Below, in pieces: positions 43,453 to 52,140 of a stretch of DNA of 64,000 nucleotides (positions are counted from its first letter, which is position 1; every line of letters begins with the position of its first letter). Source of the stretch: Clostridiales bacterium. Its GTDB lineage: Bacteria; Bacillota; Clostridia; Oscillospirales; Oscillospiraceae. The position numbers and the translations under genes are program-made. The stretch is from the NCBI GenBank assembly GCA_004555205.1, contig SFIY01000004.1, positions 1 through 64,000 on the forward strand, written 5' to 3'. Under the pieces are notes generated by a model. It searched no databases, was not told where the DNA came from, and saw only the letters and a program-made list of their open reading frames with translations.

Positions 43453-43812
43453 TCAGTTAAAGCTGATTCCGCCCACATGAACATTGACGGCATTGACCTG
43501 GAAGCCGGTCATACCTTCCAGTGCAGCGTAAACCGTATGCTGCACCTTCTTTGCAACATCTGCAATAGCGCAGCCGTAGCGGATCACGATAAAGAGATTC
43601 ACCACAATGCCCTCGCCGTCCATTTCCACGCGGACGCCCTTGCCGGACATCTTCTTGCCGCTCATAAAGTCGGGCAAATTGCCGGTCAGCAAGCTGCTCA
43701 CACCGTCTACCTCCTGACAGGCGCTGATGGCGATGGAGGCCACCACATCCTCGGAGATTTGAATGGTGCCCATATTCTCCTGATGGGTCATATATTCTTT
43801 GTTATCGGCCAT
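43453..43812 (-). CDS. Asp23/Gls24 family protein
   Basis: A 119-residue Asp23/YloU-type protein: GTIQISEDVVASIAISACQEVDGVSSL and VVNLFIVIRYGCAIADVAKKVQ, then VNVHVGGISF. Members are linked to envelope stress and often precede nusB in Clostridia. Start at 43812 is one of several possible Met codons; the RBS is weak. Confidence 0.88.
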   Translation of the reverse strand: MADNKEYMTHQENMGTIQISEDVVASIAISACQEVDGVSSLLTGNLPDFMSGKKMSGKGVRVEMDGEGIVVNLFIVIRYGCAIADVAKKVQHTVYAALEGMTGFQVNAVNVHVGGISFN

Positions 43813-43884
43813 AAAAATGTATCTCGCTTTCATCATTATTGCAATTAAAGCAAGTATACCATTTTTACAAATAAATTACAACTA

Positions 43885-44415
43885 CTAATTTGCTTCCATG
43901 ATCTTGATTTGTTCCGCCGTATAATCCGTTTCGTTGATTACAATGTCCTTGATTTTGGCCACATCCGAAGTATCCAGTCCATCCGCGTCGGATACCACCA
44001 CGCTGATGCTCTCCTCGCCCATGAAGGCAACACAATCGGCATAGCCTTTAGCCGTTACCAGACTTTCAATCTGCGATTCGGCTACCGTATAGGCCGCCAG
44101 AACCTGCAAGGTTTCGGATGCTTCATTAAGGACATCTTCATCAGCATTTTCATCGGCTTCTGCCTCTTTCAACATACTGATGGCGTTGTCACGGGCCTGC
44201 TTGCGGCTCAAGCGCGCAGTGGAAAAATAGTCATCCTCAGTTACCGGCTTGGAAGCCTCTTGTGCGTCGTCCGGGGCATTTACCAGCGTTGACTCGCCCA
44301 ATACCTTGGATGAATCGACTGCATTTCCGGCATAGCGCCAATTAAGGTATACCGCCGCACAGACAAACAACAACACGGTTGCTACCACGGCCCGTTTTTT
44401 CCATACCTGCTTCAT
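43885..44415 (-). CDS. spoIIIAH: stage III sporulation protein AH
   Basis: A 176-residue protein with a membrane anchor at about 9-27, a linker, and a C-terminal YscJ/FliF-like domain (EADENADEDVLNEAS through QIKIMEAN). It sits in the mother-cell membrane and binds forespore SpoIIQ to form the feeding-tube channel. AGGAGGAA precedes ATG 44415. Confidence 0.93.
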   Translation of the reverse strand: MKQVWKKRAVVATVLLFVCAAVYLNWRYAGNAVDSSKVLGESTLVNAPDDAQEASKPVTEDDYFSTARLSRKQARDNAISMLKEAEADENADEDVLNEASETLQVLAAYTVAESQIESLVTAKGYADCVAFMGEESISVVVSDADGLDTSDVAKIKDIVINETDYTAEQIKIMEAN

Positions 44416-44431
44416 TTTCCTGTTCCTCCTA

Positions 44432-44935
44432 TTATGAATTCCATTTGACAATTGAAATTTTGTCTGTGCTCAGACCGGTCAAAGCCGCCACTGCTTCTGT
44501 CACGGCCAGCCGAACAGACGATTGATCGGCTCCTTGACAGACGATTACCGCGCCCTGATATGTCGGATAAATCGTATTGGTCACCACAACCTCCTGGTTG
44601 CCGCTTCCGCGATTGATCGTCACCGTTTCACTGTCGTATTTCGTATCATTTTCCTTGGCGGATTGACTGACATCCTCCGCCAGATGGAGCTGCGATCCGC
44701 TTTTCAGCGTCAGCATGACGCGGACCTTCCCTACTCCCTGTATATGTGAGAGAACATCGGTCATTTTCTCTTCCATATCTTCCAGAGAGAAGTTTTCCTG
44801 CGTTGTTGACACGGTTTTGTCTGCAGTCTTTACTTTATTGCCTGTGGGCAGCATCATTAAGATGACGCCCGCAAGGATGATTAAAATCACAAATTTATAT
44901 TTCCTGCCAAGTGCGGCTATATCGATTTTCTTCAT
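44432..44935 (-). CDS. spoIIIAG: stage III sporulation protein AG
   Basis: A 167-residue protein with a membrane anchor (about 15-30) and a ring-forming domain: LSHIQGVGKVRVMLTL and YPTYQGAVIVCQGADQ. In Bacillus SpoIIIAG forms a large ring of the mother cell to forespore channel. ATG 44935. Confidence 0.93.
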   Translation of the reverse strand: MKKIDIAALGRKYKFVILIILAGVILMMLPTGNKVKTADKTVSTTQENFSLEDMEEKMTDVLSHIQGVGKVRVMLTLKSGSQLHLAEDVSQSAKENDTKYDSETVTINRGSGNQEVVVTNTIYPTYQGAVIVCQGADQSSVRLAVTEAVAALTGLSTDKISIVKWNS

Positions 44936-44943
44936 GTATCACC

Positions 44944-45414
44944 TCAATGACGTCCCTGCCAGTGCTGGTTTTCTGCAGGGATATCCAACTCCTGTGTGAT
45001 ATAGCGGGATAATGCCTCGTTCCAATCGGTGTCAAGGGTTACCTCGGTTGGATAAGGTACATTATCGCGCAGCTTCGCCGTTACAACCGGATGGCATTTG
45101 ATCCCCAGCGCCAATCCTTTGTCCGATATATATGCAGCCGTTTCCTTTTCTATGATAGCGCACAATTCTTCCTGATAATCTTCCCGGTAAGCTTCTATCT
45201 GCTCGTCAATTTGCGTTTCATATTCCCGGTACTGCAGCTTCCAACTGCCCGGATCGAGTTGCAGGAGCGGCTGCAAAATAACCAGAATCAAAACCAGTCC
45301 GCCGGTGAATTGCGCAATGGTGCGTATTGTACCTTTTGGCACGAGGGTATATATCATTGCCAAAATCAGCGCAGCGGACATCACGCCGAGAAGCCATGAA
45401 CGAAACCATTCCAT
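44944..45414 (-). CDS. spoIIIAF: stage III sporulation protein AF
   Basis: A 156-residue protein with two N-terminal membrane helices (about 6-24 and 35-52) and a soluble domain facing the intermembrane space. ATG 45414 overlaps the spoIIIAE stop; an in-frame TTG precedes it. Confidence 0.9.
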   Translation of the reverse strand: MEWFRSWLLGVMSAALILAMIYTLVPKGTIRTIAQFTGGLVLILVILQPLLQLDPGSWKLQYREYETQIDEQIEAYREDYQEELCAIIEKETAAYISDKGLALGIKCHPVVTAKLRDNVPYPTEVTLDTDWNEALSRYITQELDIPAENQHWQGRH

Positions 45415-46505
45415 CAAGTCATCACCACCGATACAGAAGATGCAATCGAAATCAGCAGAAGCAGTGCACCCGTTCCCACCATACCCAATACCAGACCGAA
45501 CGCAGAGCCTAAGGCATCGATCAGCTCCACCAACGACTCAGAGCCTACGGTTCCGCTGAAAAAGGCAGTCAGCTTATATAGGAGATACTGCACGGCCAAG
45601 CGCAAAAACGGCAGCAAACAAATGGCAAGTACCGCAAGCATGCCGAAGATTCCAATGCCGTTTTTCAGCACGCCGGCGCCTGCCAGCACGGTGCCTGTGG
45701 CATCAGAGATAATACCGCCTACCACCGGCACGGCCGTGGCTATAGCAGAACGCGCCAACTGTGCGCTGAGCGCATCGGCAGACCCGGTTACACCGCCTGA
45801 AAGGGTCAAATAGCCGGTAAACAATGCCAGAGAGCCGGTCAAAATCCATGTAACGGCTTTGCGCAGACCCTCTGCTATTTTTTTCAGCCGTGCCTGCGGC
45901 AGCATGGCATCCATGGCAGCCGAGGCTATGTAGCAATATACCAGCGGCAGAAGGATGTTGTGGATTAACGAGATCAGCAGATTGGTGAAAAATACCGTAG
46001 AAACCTGTTTGACCCCTGCCGAAATCATTCCGCCGCTGGCCGCCACAGCCGCTGCAAGTGTCGGCAGCAAGGCTTTTGCAAAGATATCCAACTGCTCCAC
46101 GGTGTCGATGCCAAGTCCGATCAAGGAGCGCATATTGCCTGCCGCAATAAGCGTGATTGCCAGTGCGCCTGCCATAGGTACATAGTTGGGCGTTTTTTCA
46201 TTTCCGGCAGCCCGGAAGCAGTCCTCGGCCACGCCGCACAAGAACACCACACCTAAAATCAGTACCGCGCCTCCTAAGCTGTCCCTTACCGTTGACAAAA
46301 AGAGGTCACACACGGTATTCCAAAGTAACTCCAGACCCTGCGTCAGTGTTTTGTGGTCGTAATTTTCCGCATCAAGCTCGTCCAGCAGTTCTTCCGCCTC
46401 GTTCGGAAGCGTCTGCATGACTTCGTCCGATACGGGCGCCGCATCCGCCCGCACCACCAGCATTGCCAGCAGCAATGCGATTATAAGCCAATTCTTACCT
46501 TTCAT
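45414..46505 (-). CDS. spoIIIAE: stage III sporulation protein AE
   Basis: A 363-residue polytopic protein, the likely membrane core of the SpoIIIA complex, with a signal sequence (about 4-22) and roughly eight hydrophobic segments; LPTLAAAVAASGG, KTPNYVPMAGA and VPVVGGIISDATG are family-like. ATG 46505 overlaps the spoIIIAD stop as ATGA. Confidence 0.94.
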   Translation of the reverse strand: MKGKNWLIIALLLAMLVVRADAAPVSDEVMQTLPNEAEELLDELDAENYDHKTLTQGLELLWNTVCDLFLSTVRDSLGGAVLILGVVFLCGVAEDCFRAAGNEKTPNYVPMAGALAITLIAAGNMRSLIGLGIDTVEQLDIFAKALLPTLAAAVAASGGMISAGVKQVSTVFFTNLLISLIHNILLPLVYCYIASAAMDAMLPQARLKKIAEGLRKAVTWILTGSLALFTGYLTLSGGVTGSADALSAQLARSAIATAVPVVGGIISDATGTVLAGAGVLKNGIGIFGMLAVLAICLLPFLRLAVQYLLYKLTAFFSGTVGSESLVELIDALGSAFGLVLGMVGTGALLLLISIASSVSVVMT

Positions 46506-46888
46506 ATCAGCGAACGCAGCATTTCCCAAACCGCTTGAAACAGCGGTATTGCCACCAAAACGGCGCCAAAGGCGCCGGTCATTTCTACAAGTGACGCCAT
46601 GGCATTCTCCCCTGCATCTTTACAAAGCTCCGTCCCAACCCGTGTGATCAGTGCGATGCCTACGGTTTTCCACAGCGGTGAAAAAATGTCCGTGGATAGT
46701 CCGCCCCAGGTCACGATTTCATCCAAAAACGCAAAAATGTCTTCCAAACCCTTGATGACAACCGCCAATACAATTACGCAGGCCGCCAAGGCAAGGAGTA
46801 AGGCCAGTTCGGGGTTGCTCTTTTTCAGTAAGACAGCCAGCAAAGCGCCCACCAGACAGACTGCCGTAACTTTTACAATGAGTTCCAT
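46502..46888 (-). CDS. spoIIIAD: stage III sporulation protein AD
   Basis: A 128-residue membrane protein with four hydrophobic segments and conserved LLKKSNPELALLLALA and RVGTELCKDAGENAMASLVEM. Ends in the ATGA overlap with spoIIIAE. Confidence 0.93.
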   Translation of the reverse strand: MELIVKVTAVCLVGALLAVLLKKSNPELALLLALAACVIVLAVVIKGLEDIFAFLDEIVTWGGLSTDIFSPLWKTVGIALITRVGTELCKDAGENAMASLVEMTGAFGAVLVAIPLFQAVWEMLRSLI

Positions 46889-46890
46889 CG

Positions 46891-47085
46891 TTATAGCCCA
46901 AATAAGGATTTCACCAGATCGAACAGATCACTGATTTTTTGCAGCAGCATGACCATCACAACCACCAGTCCGGCCAGTGTTGTCATCATGGCTTGCTCTT
47001 CGCGGCCGCTCCGTATCAACAATTGATTCAGTATAGCCACAAGAATACCGATGGCCGCTATTTTAAAAATCAGATCCACATCCAT
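46891..47085 (-). CDS. spoIIIAC: stage III sporulation protein AC
   Basis: A 64-residue protein with two membrane helices: DLIFKIAAIGILVAILNQLL, basic turn, then MTTLAGLVVVMVMLLQKI. Same fold and size as Bacillus SpoIIIAC. Confidence 0.92.
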   Translation of the reverse strand: MDVDLIFKIAAIGILVAILNQLLIRSGREEQAMMTTLAGLVVVMVMLLQKISDLFDLVKSLFGL

Positions 47086-47111
47086 GCTTCATGATCCTTT
47101 CTTATGTTTGT

Positions 47112-47591
47112 TTACAGTAAAATAAGGATGAGCAGTCCTGCTGCCGAGCCGATAGCCGCTGTAAGGAGTTTATTTTCATTACGCCGCTGCGCCTGGCGAT
47201 GATGATAGAGTTCGGACAGACCTTGCGCTGTATATTGTAAAGTGCCCAACAGGTGGAGCTCGTCGCCCTCCCACTCCATGGCAAGCAGTATGGCTTTTAT
47301 ATCTTGCGGAAATGTCTGAAATGTCTGCTGCCATGCGTCATGTAAAGTGTTTCCGCTTTCCATTAAAGTGCGGATTTTCCGGAAATATTCGCCGCAGTAT
47401 TTTCGCTGTTCCAATTCCTTCAGACATTCCGGCACGGCTTGTCTTTTCCAGCGAATGGCGGCTTCCATGGCACGAAGCGCACCGATCAGCGATTGCAGCA
47501 CATCCAATTCCAGTCGTTTTTTTCGCACTTGATTGGCAATAAGATATACGCTGCCTGCCATAATCAGAACAGCCCCTATTGCCTTACTCAC
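47112..47591 (-). CDS. spoIIIAB: stage III sporulation protein AB
   Basis: A 159-residue protein with membrane helices at both ends and a GspF-like cytoplasmic helical core (LQSLIGALRAMEAAIRW, TFPQDIKAILLAMEWEGDE). Starts inside the 3' end of spoIIIAA by ATGA overlap. Confidence 0.91.
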   Translation of the reverse strand: MSKAIGAVLIMAGSVYLIANQVRKKRLELDVLQSLIGALRAMEAAIRWKRQAVPECLKELEQRKYCGEYFRKIRTLMESGNTLHDAWQQTFQTFPQDIKAILLAMEWEGDELHLLGTLQYTAQGLSELYHHRQAQRRNENKLLTAAIGSAAGLLILILL

Positions 47592-48499
47592 AGCTTTTCT
47601 ACCCGGTACTGCCGATCTTTGCCGATGGTCACAACGGAGGAAAACACATTAGCTTTTAAAAGCTTGGCATATAGCGGTTTATGCTGCAGCTCCTGCTTGT
47701 CCGCCGCATGGATCGTCGCCAGAAAGCGAACTCCGCAATTAGAAGCAGCTAAAATGGCACGAATGTCTTCTGCGGCAGTGATTTCATCCACTGCAATGAT
47801 TTGCGGATTGGCGCTGCGGACCAAAAGCGGAATACCGATAGCTTTCGGGCAGGCATCCAACACATCGGTGTGTTTGCCGATCGACATTTGCGGCAAGCCT
47901 TGATACATGACTGCAATTTCGCTCCGTTCATCCACTACGGCGACACGCTGCGGCGGACACAGGGCGCTTCCGTCAGACAGGCCACGTATCAGATCTCTCA
48001 ACAGCGTTGTTTTTCCTGCGCCCGGGGATGCGATAATCAATGTACTGCGAAATACGCCGTCCTCCAGCAATTGCGGCAGCACGCCGCTGCCAACGCCGGT
48101 CATTTCCCGTGCAATGCGAATTATTACGGAGGAAATATCGCGCATATTGGTGTTACAGCCGTTTTTGATAACGGCCGTGCCGCAAATCCCCAGGCGAAAA
48201 CCGCCTCTGGCCGTGATATAGCCGCGGCTGATGCTTTCTGTCACCGCATAGCGTGAATAGCCGGTCACGGTATCACAAAGCTGCTCCAGGTCATTCGGCA
48301 TGACGACCGTGCCGATCTCGGCGGATGGATAGATTTCCCCGTCCGGCAGCAGTACCGTCATTGGCTGACCTGCGCGCAGGCGTATTTCTTCTGCCAGACA
48401 TTGCTGATCTTCCGGCAATTGCAGCGCCAAACGCTGCCAACGCGACGACAGCAGTGCCGCGGCTGATTTATAGCGTTCTATGGCGTATCCCTTGTCCAC
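47588..48499 (-). CDS. spoIIIAA: stage III sporulation protein AA, ATPase
   Basis: A 303-residue secretion-type ATPase thought to power or gate the feeding channel. EEIRLRAGQP near 37, Walker A ASPGAGKTTLLRDLIRG near 158, and Walker B IIAVDEITAAEDI near 242. Start is GTG at 48499 behind GGTGAGG. First gene of the eight-gene spoIIIA operon, all present and in standard order. Confidence 0.95.
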   Translation of the reverse strand: MDKGYAIERYKSAAALLSSRWQRLALQLPEDQQCLAEEIRLRAGQPMTVLLPDGEIYPSAEIGTVVMPNDLEQLCDTVTGYSRYAVTESISRGYITARGGFRLGICGTAVIKNGCNTNMRDISSVIIRIAREMTGVGSGVLPQLLEDGVFRSTLIIASPGAGKTTLLRDLIRGLSDGSALCPPQRVAVVDERSEIAVMYQGLPQMSIGKHTDVLDACPKAIGIPLLVRSANPQIIAVDEITAAEDIRAILAASNCGVRFLATIHAADKQELQHKPLYAKLLKANVFSSVVTIGKDRQYRVEKL

Positions 48500-48550
48500 G
48501 ATTCCTCACCTTTCCTTTGTCAGATACTCACTTATATGAACTCTTGTCCT

Positions 48551-48558
48551 ATCGTATG
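48551..48558 (-). promoter_or_regulatory. possible sigma-E -10 box of spoIIIA operon
   Basis: CATACGAT on the minus strand fits the sigma-E -10 consensus with one change, 52 bp before spoIIIAA; the -35 would fall in the terminator upstream and matches poorly. Confidence 0.35.
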
Positions 48559-48560
48559 AC

Positions 48561-48595
48561 AAGAAAAAGCTACGGAATGAAACCATTCCGTAGCT
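48561..48595 (-). terminator. terminator after DUF4364 gene
   Basis: Stem AGCTACGGAATG / CATTCCGTAGCT with an AAAC loop; on the minus strand TTTTTCTT follows. Confidence 0.88.
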
Positions 48596-48643
48596 TGCTT
48601 ACCATAATATCCAATTCATAGTGTAAGGCTTAGTAGCTTTACA

Positions 48644-49165
48644 TTATTTGTTATACAATATTTCCACAAGATTTGCATAGATCTTTTCGGGATTGGTGCG
48701 GAAACGAGTCACCAAATCCCCGGCCATCTCCTCCGTCGCGACCATCAGCTGCAGCCTCATCACATTGTCCACGTCGTCGGCAAGGGACAACTCCACCGTG
48801 TAGGTGCCGTTTTCACGAGGCACTACTCTCCCCTGCACCTGTGCGCGGCGCCGAAGCTCTTTGTTGCAGGCAGCGATGTTTTTCTCTGCGCGCATTCTGA
48901 CCGAATACGGAAGGCTGGACTCACAGATCTCACTGTTTTTCAGGCCCTTTGGTGTTATGCCGTATTTGTTGTCCTCTGTCAGATATAAGTGTTCGGTCTT
49001 AACCAGATCGGCAAGACATACAGAGAAGTCGAAATAGTCAATGGCGTCATCGCACATGGTCAGCTCCTGCATACCTTCCAGCGGCAGCGGCTCCATCACT
49101 CTGGCGGCTATATACAGAATCAGAAATTTGATTTCCAGTTTATCACGGATAAACCCGTTTCCCAT
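48644..49165 (-). CDS. DUF4364 family protein
   Basis: A 173-residue protein found across Clostridia. The N-terminal part (DKLEIKFLILYIAARV through YLTEDNKYGITPKG) looks like a winged helix; the rest resembles a ligand or dimer domain. A regulatory role is likely but untested. AAAAGGAG lies upstream. Confidence 0.87.
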   Translation of the reverse strand: MGNGFIRDKLEIKFLILYIAARVMEPLPLEGMQELTMCDDAIDYFDFSVCLADLVKTEHLYLTEDNKYGITPKGLKNSEICESSLPYSVRMRAEKNIAACNKELRRRAQVQGRVVPRENGTYTVELSLADDVDNVMRLQLMVATEEMAGDLVTRFRTNPEKIYANLVEILYNK

Positions 49166-49247
49166 CAGCGATCACTCCTTTTTTTTATTATAAAAAATTT
49201 TTTATCTTTTGTACAGGGTATCAGACAAATTTTTCTTCGTTCACATG

Positions 49248-49275
49248 TTGCTTTTTTTCACATATTTGATATGAT
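49248..49275 (+). promoter_or_regulatory. promoter of DUF3048 lipoprotein gene
   Basis: TTGCTT (49248-49253), 16-bp spacer, TATGAT (49270-49275). Confidence 0.55.
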
Positions 49276-49311
49276 ACTGTCATTGATTCCGTATGTTGGA
49301 GGAAAAACATC

Positions 49312-50343
49312 ATGAAAAAAATGATCTGCCTTGTTATGGCACTTTTGCTGATGCTGACATTGGCTTGCTGCGGTAAAAAACCGTCAGATGCGGCAGGAGA
49401 AGGAGCGGATGAGACGATCGTCGAGCCGGAGCCGGTGCTCAATCCTTTGACCGGTCTGCCTTTGAAGAACGAGAACAACGTCAATAACCGGCCCGTTGCG
49501 GTAATGCTGAATAATATCCATCTGGCCATGCCGCAGCACGGCGTGTCCGATGCGGATATGATATTTGAATACAATGTGGAAGGCGCCATTACGCGCATGG
49601 TCTGCTTCTTCCAGGAAATTGACCGGGTCGGCACCATTGGCTCCATCCGCAGTGCCCGTCCCTGCTTTATTGAGACCGTGCTTGGCATGGATGCCATTTA
49701 TGCGCATGCCGGCGGCAGCGAAGAGGCGTTCTATATGATCTATCAGCATGACATGGACGACATTGATGAGAATTACACCGCCTACTGGCGTGATGAGGAC
49801 CGCGCGCAGACAATGGATTTCGAGCACACCCTGATGACCTCCGGCAAGAATTTGTCCGCTTATATCGCCGAATGTGGATTCCGCACCCAGCATGAAGCGG
49901 ATTATACCTATCCCATCACCTTCGTTGAGGACGGCACGCCTGTTAACGGTATGCAGGCGGAACATATTGAGGTCCCCTTCTCCTATTACAAAACCGGTAC
50001 CTTCGATTATGATGCCGCGACCAAGCTGTATATGATCGGGCAGTATGACGATGCCTATATAGACGGCAATACGGGCCGGCAGGTAGGCGTGACCAACCTG
50101 CTGGTATTATACACAGAGGTATACAACAGCGGCGATTCAAAAGGCCATATGGTCATCGATCTGCAGGGCTCCGGCTCCGGTACTTACTTCTGCGGCGGTA
50201 AGGCTGTCGATATAGAATGGCGCAAGGCCGAAATGTACGATCCGTTTACCTATTACCTGACCGACGGTACGCCGCTGTCATTGGGCGCAGGACGCACCTA
50301 TGTATGCGTGGTATCCGATACCACATCAGTCACCGTGGAATAA
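49312..50343 (+). CDS. DUF3048 (YerB-like) lipoprotein
   Basis: A 343-residue exported protein. Signal peptide with lipobox LACC (Cys near 19-20), acidic linker, then NPLTGLP, RPVAVMLNN, DMIFEYNVEGAITRM and GSIRSARP, the YerB family signatures, and the second conserved domain near 220-343. Function unknown; membrane-tethered outside the cell. Confidence 0.92.
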   Translation: MKKMICLVMALLLMLTLACCGKKPSDAAGEGADETIVEPEPVLNPLTGLPLKNENNVNNRPVAVMLNNIHLAMPQHGVSDADMIFEYNVEGAITRMVCFFQEIDRVGTIGSIRSARPCFIETVLGMDAIYAHAGGSEEAFYMIYQHDMDDIDENYTAYWRDEDRAQTMDFEHTLMTSGKNLSAYIAECGFRTQHEADYTYPITFVEDGTPVNGMQAEHIEVPFSYYKTGTFDYDAATKLYMIGQYDDAYIDGNTGRQVGVTNLLVLYTEVYNSGDSKGHMVIDLQGSGSGTYFCGGKAVDIEWRKAEMYDPFTYYLTDGTPLSLGAGRTYVCVVSDTTSVTVE

Positions 50344-50347
50344 TCCG

Positions 50348-50380
50348 AACTCCTCCGGCGTCGTTGCCGGAGGAGTTTTC
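50348..50380 (+). terminator. terminator after DUF3048 gene
   Basis: Stem AACTCCTCCGGC / GCCGGAGGAGTT with a 6-base loop and T's. Confidence 0.85.
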
Positions 50381-50452
50381 ACTTTTCTGTCCTTATGGCA
50401 TAGACTGGATTGAAAGAAAACTTTCTTTCAGTACTTAATAGGAGGTCATATT

Positions 50453-51289
50453 ATGCCTGAGGCAACAATGCCGGGTCCGATCAGTGATTTGAGTGCTGTT
50501 CGTGAATCCGTTTGTATCCATACCAAAAAGATTTTCGATAGCTGCCGCGATAAGGACTGTGTGGAAGATCTGCGCTTCTACCCTACCACGGCCGCAAATG
50601 AATTGCTTTGTTCTTCCCAAATGATCAAGGGCGGCTCAGCTGAGCTGCTGTATGTCTACACAGATGTGGAGCCGGTCACCTTTAACCGCGGCTTCTACTC
50701 TGTGGATATGCGCTTTTTCTACCGTGTAACGCTGCAGGTTTTCACAGGTACGCCCCGCTATACCGAAGCGGAGGGCCTGTGCGTGTTTGATAAACGCTGC
50801 ATTCTCTTCGGCAGCGAGGGCAATGCCAAGATTTTCTCTTCCGACACGGTGATTGATGAGCTGGATGTACCTGCCCGTATGCGGACCAATCTGCCTACGG
50901 CGGTGGTCAGCGCGGTGGATCCGATCGTGCTTGACACGCGAATCGCTGACGGCTGTCAGCCCTGCTGCCGTGAAGCCGGCTTGACGGAGATTCCGTCGTT
51001 CATTGCGCAGGCGTTTTCACAGGATCTGGTATTCTGCGATAACAACTGCCGCCGCTACTATGTAACGCTGGGTCAGTTCTCTCTTGTGCGTCTGGAACGC
51101 GACACGCAGCTTCTGGTTCCGGTGTATGATTACTGCATCCCGCAGGCCGAGTGTACCGGCGGTGATCAGGAGGATCCCTGCGGCCTGTTCCGCAATGTGG
51201 GCTTCCCTGTGGGCGAGTTCTTCCCGCCCAACACGGTGGAGATGCCCAGTGATTATGTGTCCACACGCAATTACTGCGCCTGCCACTAA
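50453..51289 (+). CDS. Cys-rich conserved protein of unknown function
   Basis: A 278-residue soluble protein, no signal peptide or membrane helix. The N-terminus carries HTKKIFDSCRDKDCVEDLR, a block I associate with Clostridia proteins of unknown role. About 16 cysteines occur, many in pairs (CCRE, DNNC, CAC). The middle is beta-rich (YSVDMRFFYRVTLQVF), like SPOCS-type domains of spore proteins, though I cannot confirm it. TAGGAGGT precedes the ATG. Strong codon bias suggests high expression. A spore coat or stress role is possible. Confidence 0.7.
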   Translation: MPEATMPGPISDLSAVRESVCIHTKKIFDSCRDKDCVEDLRFYPTTAANELLCSSQMIKGGSAELLYVYTDVEPVTFNRGFYSVDMRFFYRVTLQVFTGTPRYTEAEGLCVFDKRCILFGSEGNAKIFSSDTVIDELDVPARMRTNLPTAVVSAVDPIVLDTRIADGCQPCCREAGLTEIPSFIAQAFSQDLVFCDNNCRRYYVTLGQFSLVRLERDTQLLVPVYDYCIPQAECTGGDQEDPCGLFRNVGFPVGEFFPPNTVEMPSDYVSTRNYCACH

Positions 51290-51295
51290 ATAGTA

Positions 51296-51326
51296 AATCG
51301 CCCCGATACCATATATCGGGGCGATT
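51296..51326. terminator. bidirectional terminator
   Basis: Stem AATCGCCCCGATA / TATCGGGGCGATT with CCATA loop between convergent genes. Confidence 0.87.
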
Positions 51327-51334
51327 CTGTTTAT

Positions 51335-51760
51335 TCAGCTTTTGCCGTGAATCTGGTGGCGGCATTTGGGACAGGTAATGACAATTTTGCCTTTTCCCTT
51401 GGGCACGCGGCAAACGGTACGGCATTGGGGACAAGTAAAATACTTATGCTCTTTATCCATACTTTTCTGCTTAGCCTGACGGAACCCTCTGGTAACCGGA
51501 TACCAGCATTTATACATAAACCAGGCATTTTCCGCCCGACGCTTTTGCAGATTGCGGGAAAGCATACGGAAGATCGCCCAAGCCAAAAGCGCCGTGGGGA
51601 TAATACCGATCACCAAGTGGGCGGTTTCGTTTTTGATGAATATATTGATGACATCAAGCACGATGGCAAGCCAGAGCAGCGTCATGCCTAAGTAATCGCC
51701 GCCGTTGCGCCCGTACATAAACCGTGAAAACGCGTTGCCGATCTTCTGAAAGAATCTCAT
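51335..51760 (-). CDS. membrane protein with C-terminal zinc ribbon
   Basis: A 141-residue protein. Two membrane helices (about 24-42 and 48-67) are followed by a basic linker and a zinc ribbon C-P-Q-C ... C-P-K-C (FTCPQCRTVCRVPKGKGKIVITCPKCRH). The type is common in Clostridia; function unknown. ATG 51760 is chosen with AGGCGAGG upstream. Confidence 0.8.
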   Translation of the reverse strand: MRFFQKIGNAFSRFMYGRNGGDYLGMTLLWLAIVLDVINIFIKNETAHLVIGIIPTALLAWAIFRMLSRNLQKRRAENAWFMYKCWYPVTRGFRQAKQKSMDKEHKYFTCPQCRTVCRVPKGKGKIVITCPKCRHQIHGKS

Positions 51761-51911
51761 ACCAATGCCTCGCCTTTTATAAAGTAGTATTTCTAAAAAA
51801 GCAATAAATATTTTACAGGAAAAAAGCAAAAAGGTAAAGTACCTACTGCATAAAATTAACAATTTGTACATGATTTTATGGCTTGCTATCACCGCTTTTT
51901 CTCTTTCTTCG

Positions 51912-51940
51912 TTGCAATTGGCGGAAAGAATTGTTATAAT
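51912..51940 (+). promoter_or_regulatory. promoter of rpe
   Basis: TTGCAA (51912-51917), 17-bp spacer, TATAAT (51935-51940). Confidence 0.85.
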
Positions 51941-51946
51941 GTATGT

Positions 51947-52130
51947 GTAGAATTTTGCACATTGGGGGTCAGCAGACAAAGCTGTCCACCGACCCCCTAT
52001 TTTAAAAGCGATCACGACAAACCGGACGGGGCGAAAACGGCTGCGTCGAAGTTGCGTCCGGTATCTCATCGCTTATTGTATCCTATGCCTCGCAGCCTAC
52101 AGGCGTGCGGTATCCCATTGATAGAAAGGA
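51947..52130 (+). ncRNA. structured leader RNA of rpe, class unknown
   Basis: About 190 nt between promoter and rpe. Hairpin 1: GGGGGTC (51964-51970) with GACCCCC (51991-51997). Hairpin 2: GCGAT (52008-52012) with ATCGC (52068-52072) enclosing ACCGGACG (52021-52028) with CGTCCGGT (52055-52062) and a 26-base internal segment. A third smaller stem lies near 52091-52110 before the RBS. No known riboswitch consensus is recognised. It may be a cis-regulator or a separate small RNA. Confidence 0.5.
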
Positions 52131-52140
52131 AGCTACACTT

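Noticed and set aside
51964..51997. intrinsic terminator in the rpe leader
   Set aside because: The GGGGGTC stem is followed by TATTTTAAAA, not a clean T-run; kept as part of a structured leader.
52021..52062. guanidine-III or other known riboswitch
   Set aside because: CCGGACG-like start is similar, but the remaining consensus is absent and rpe is not a fitting gene.
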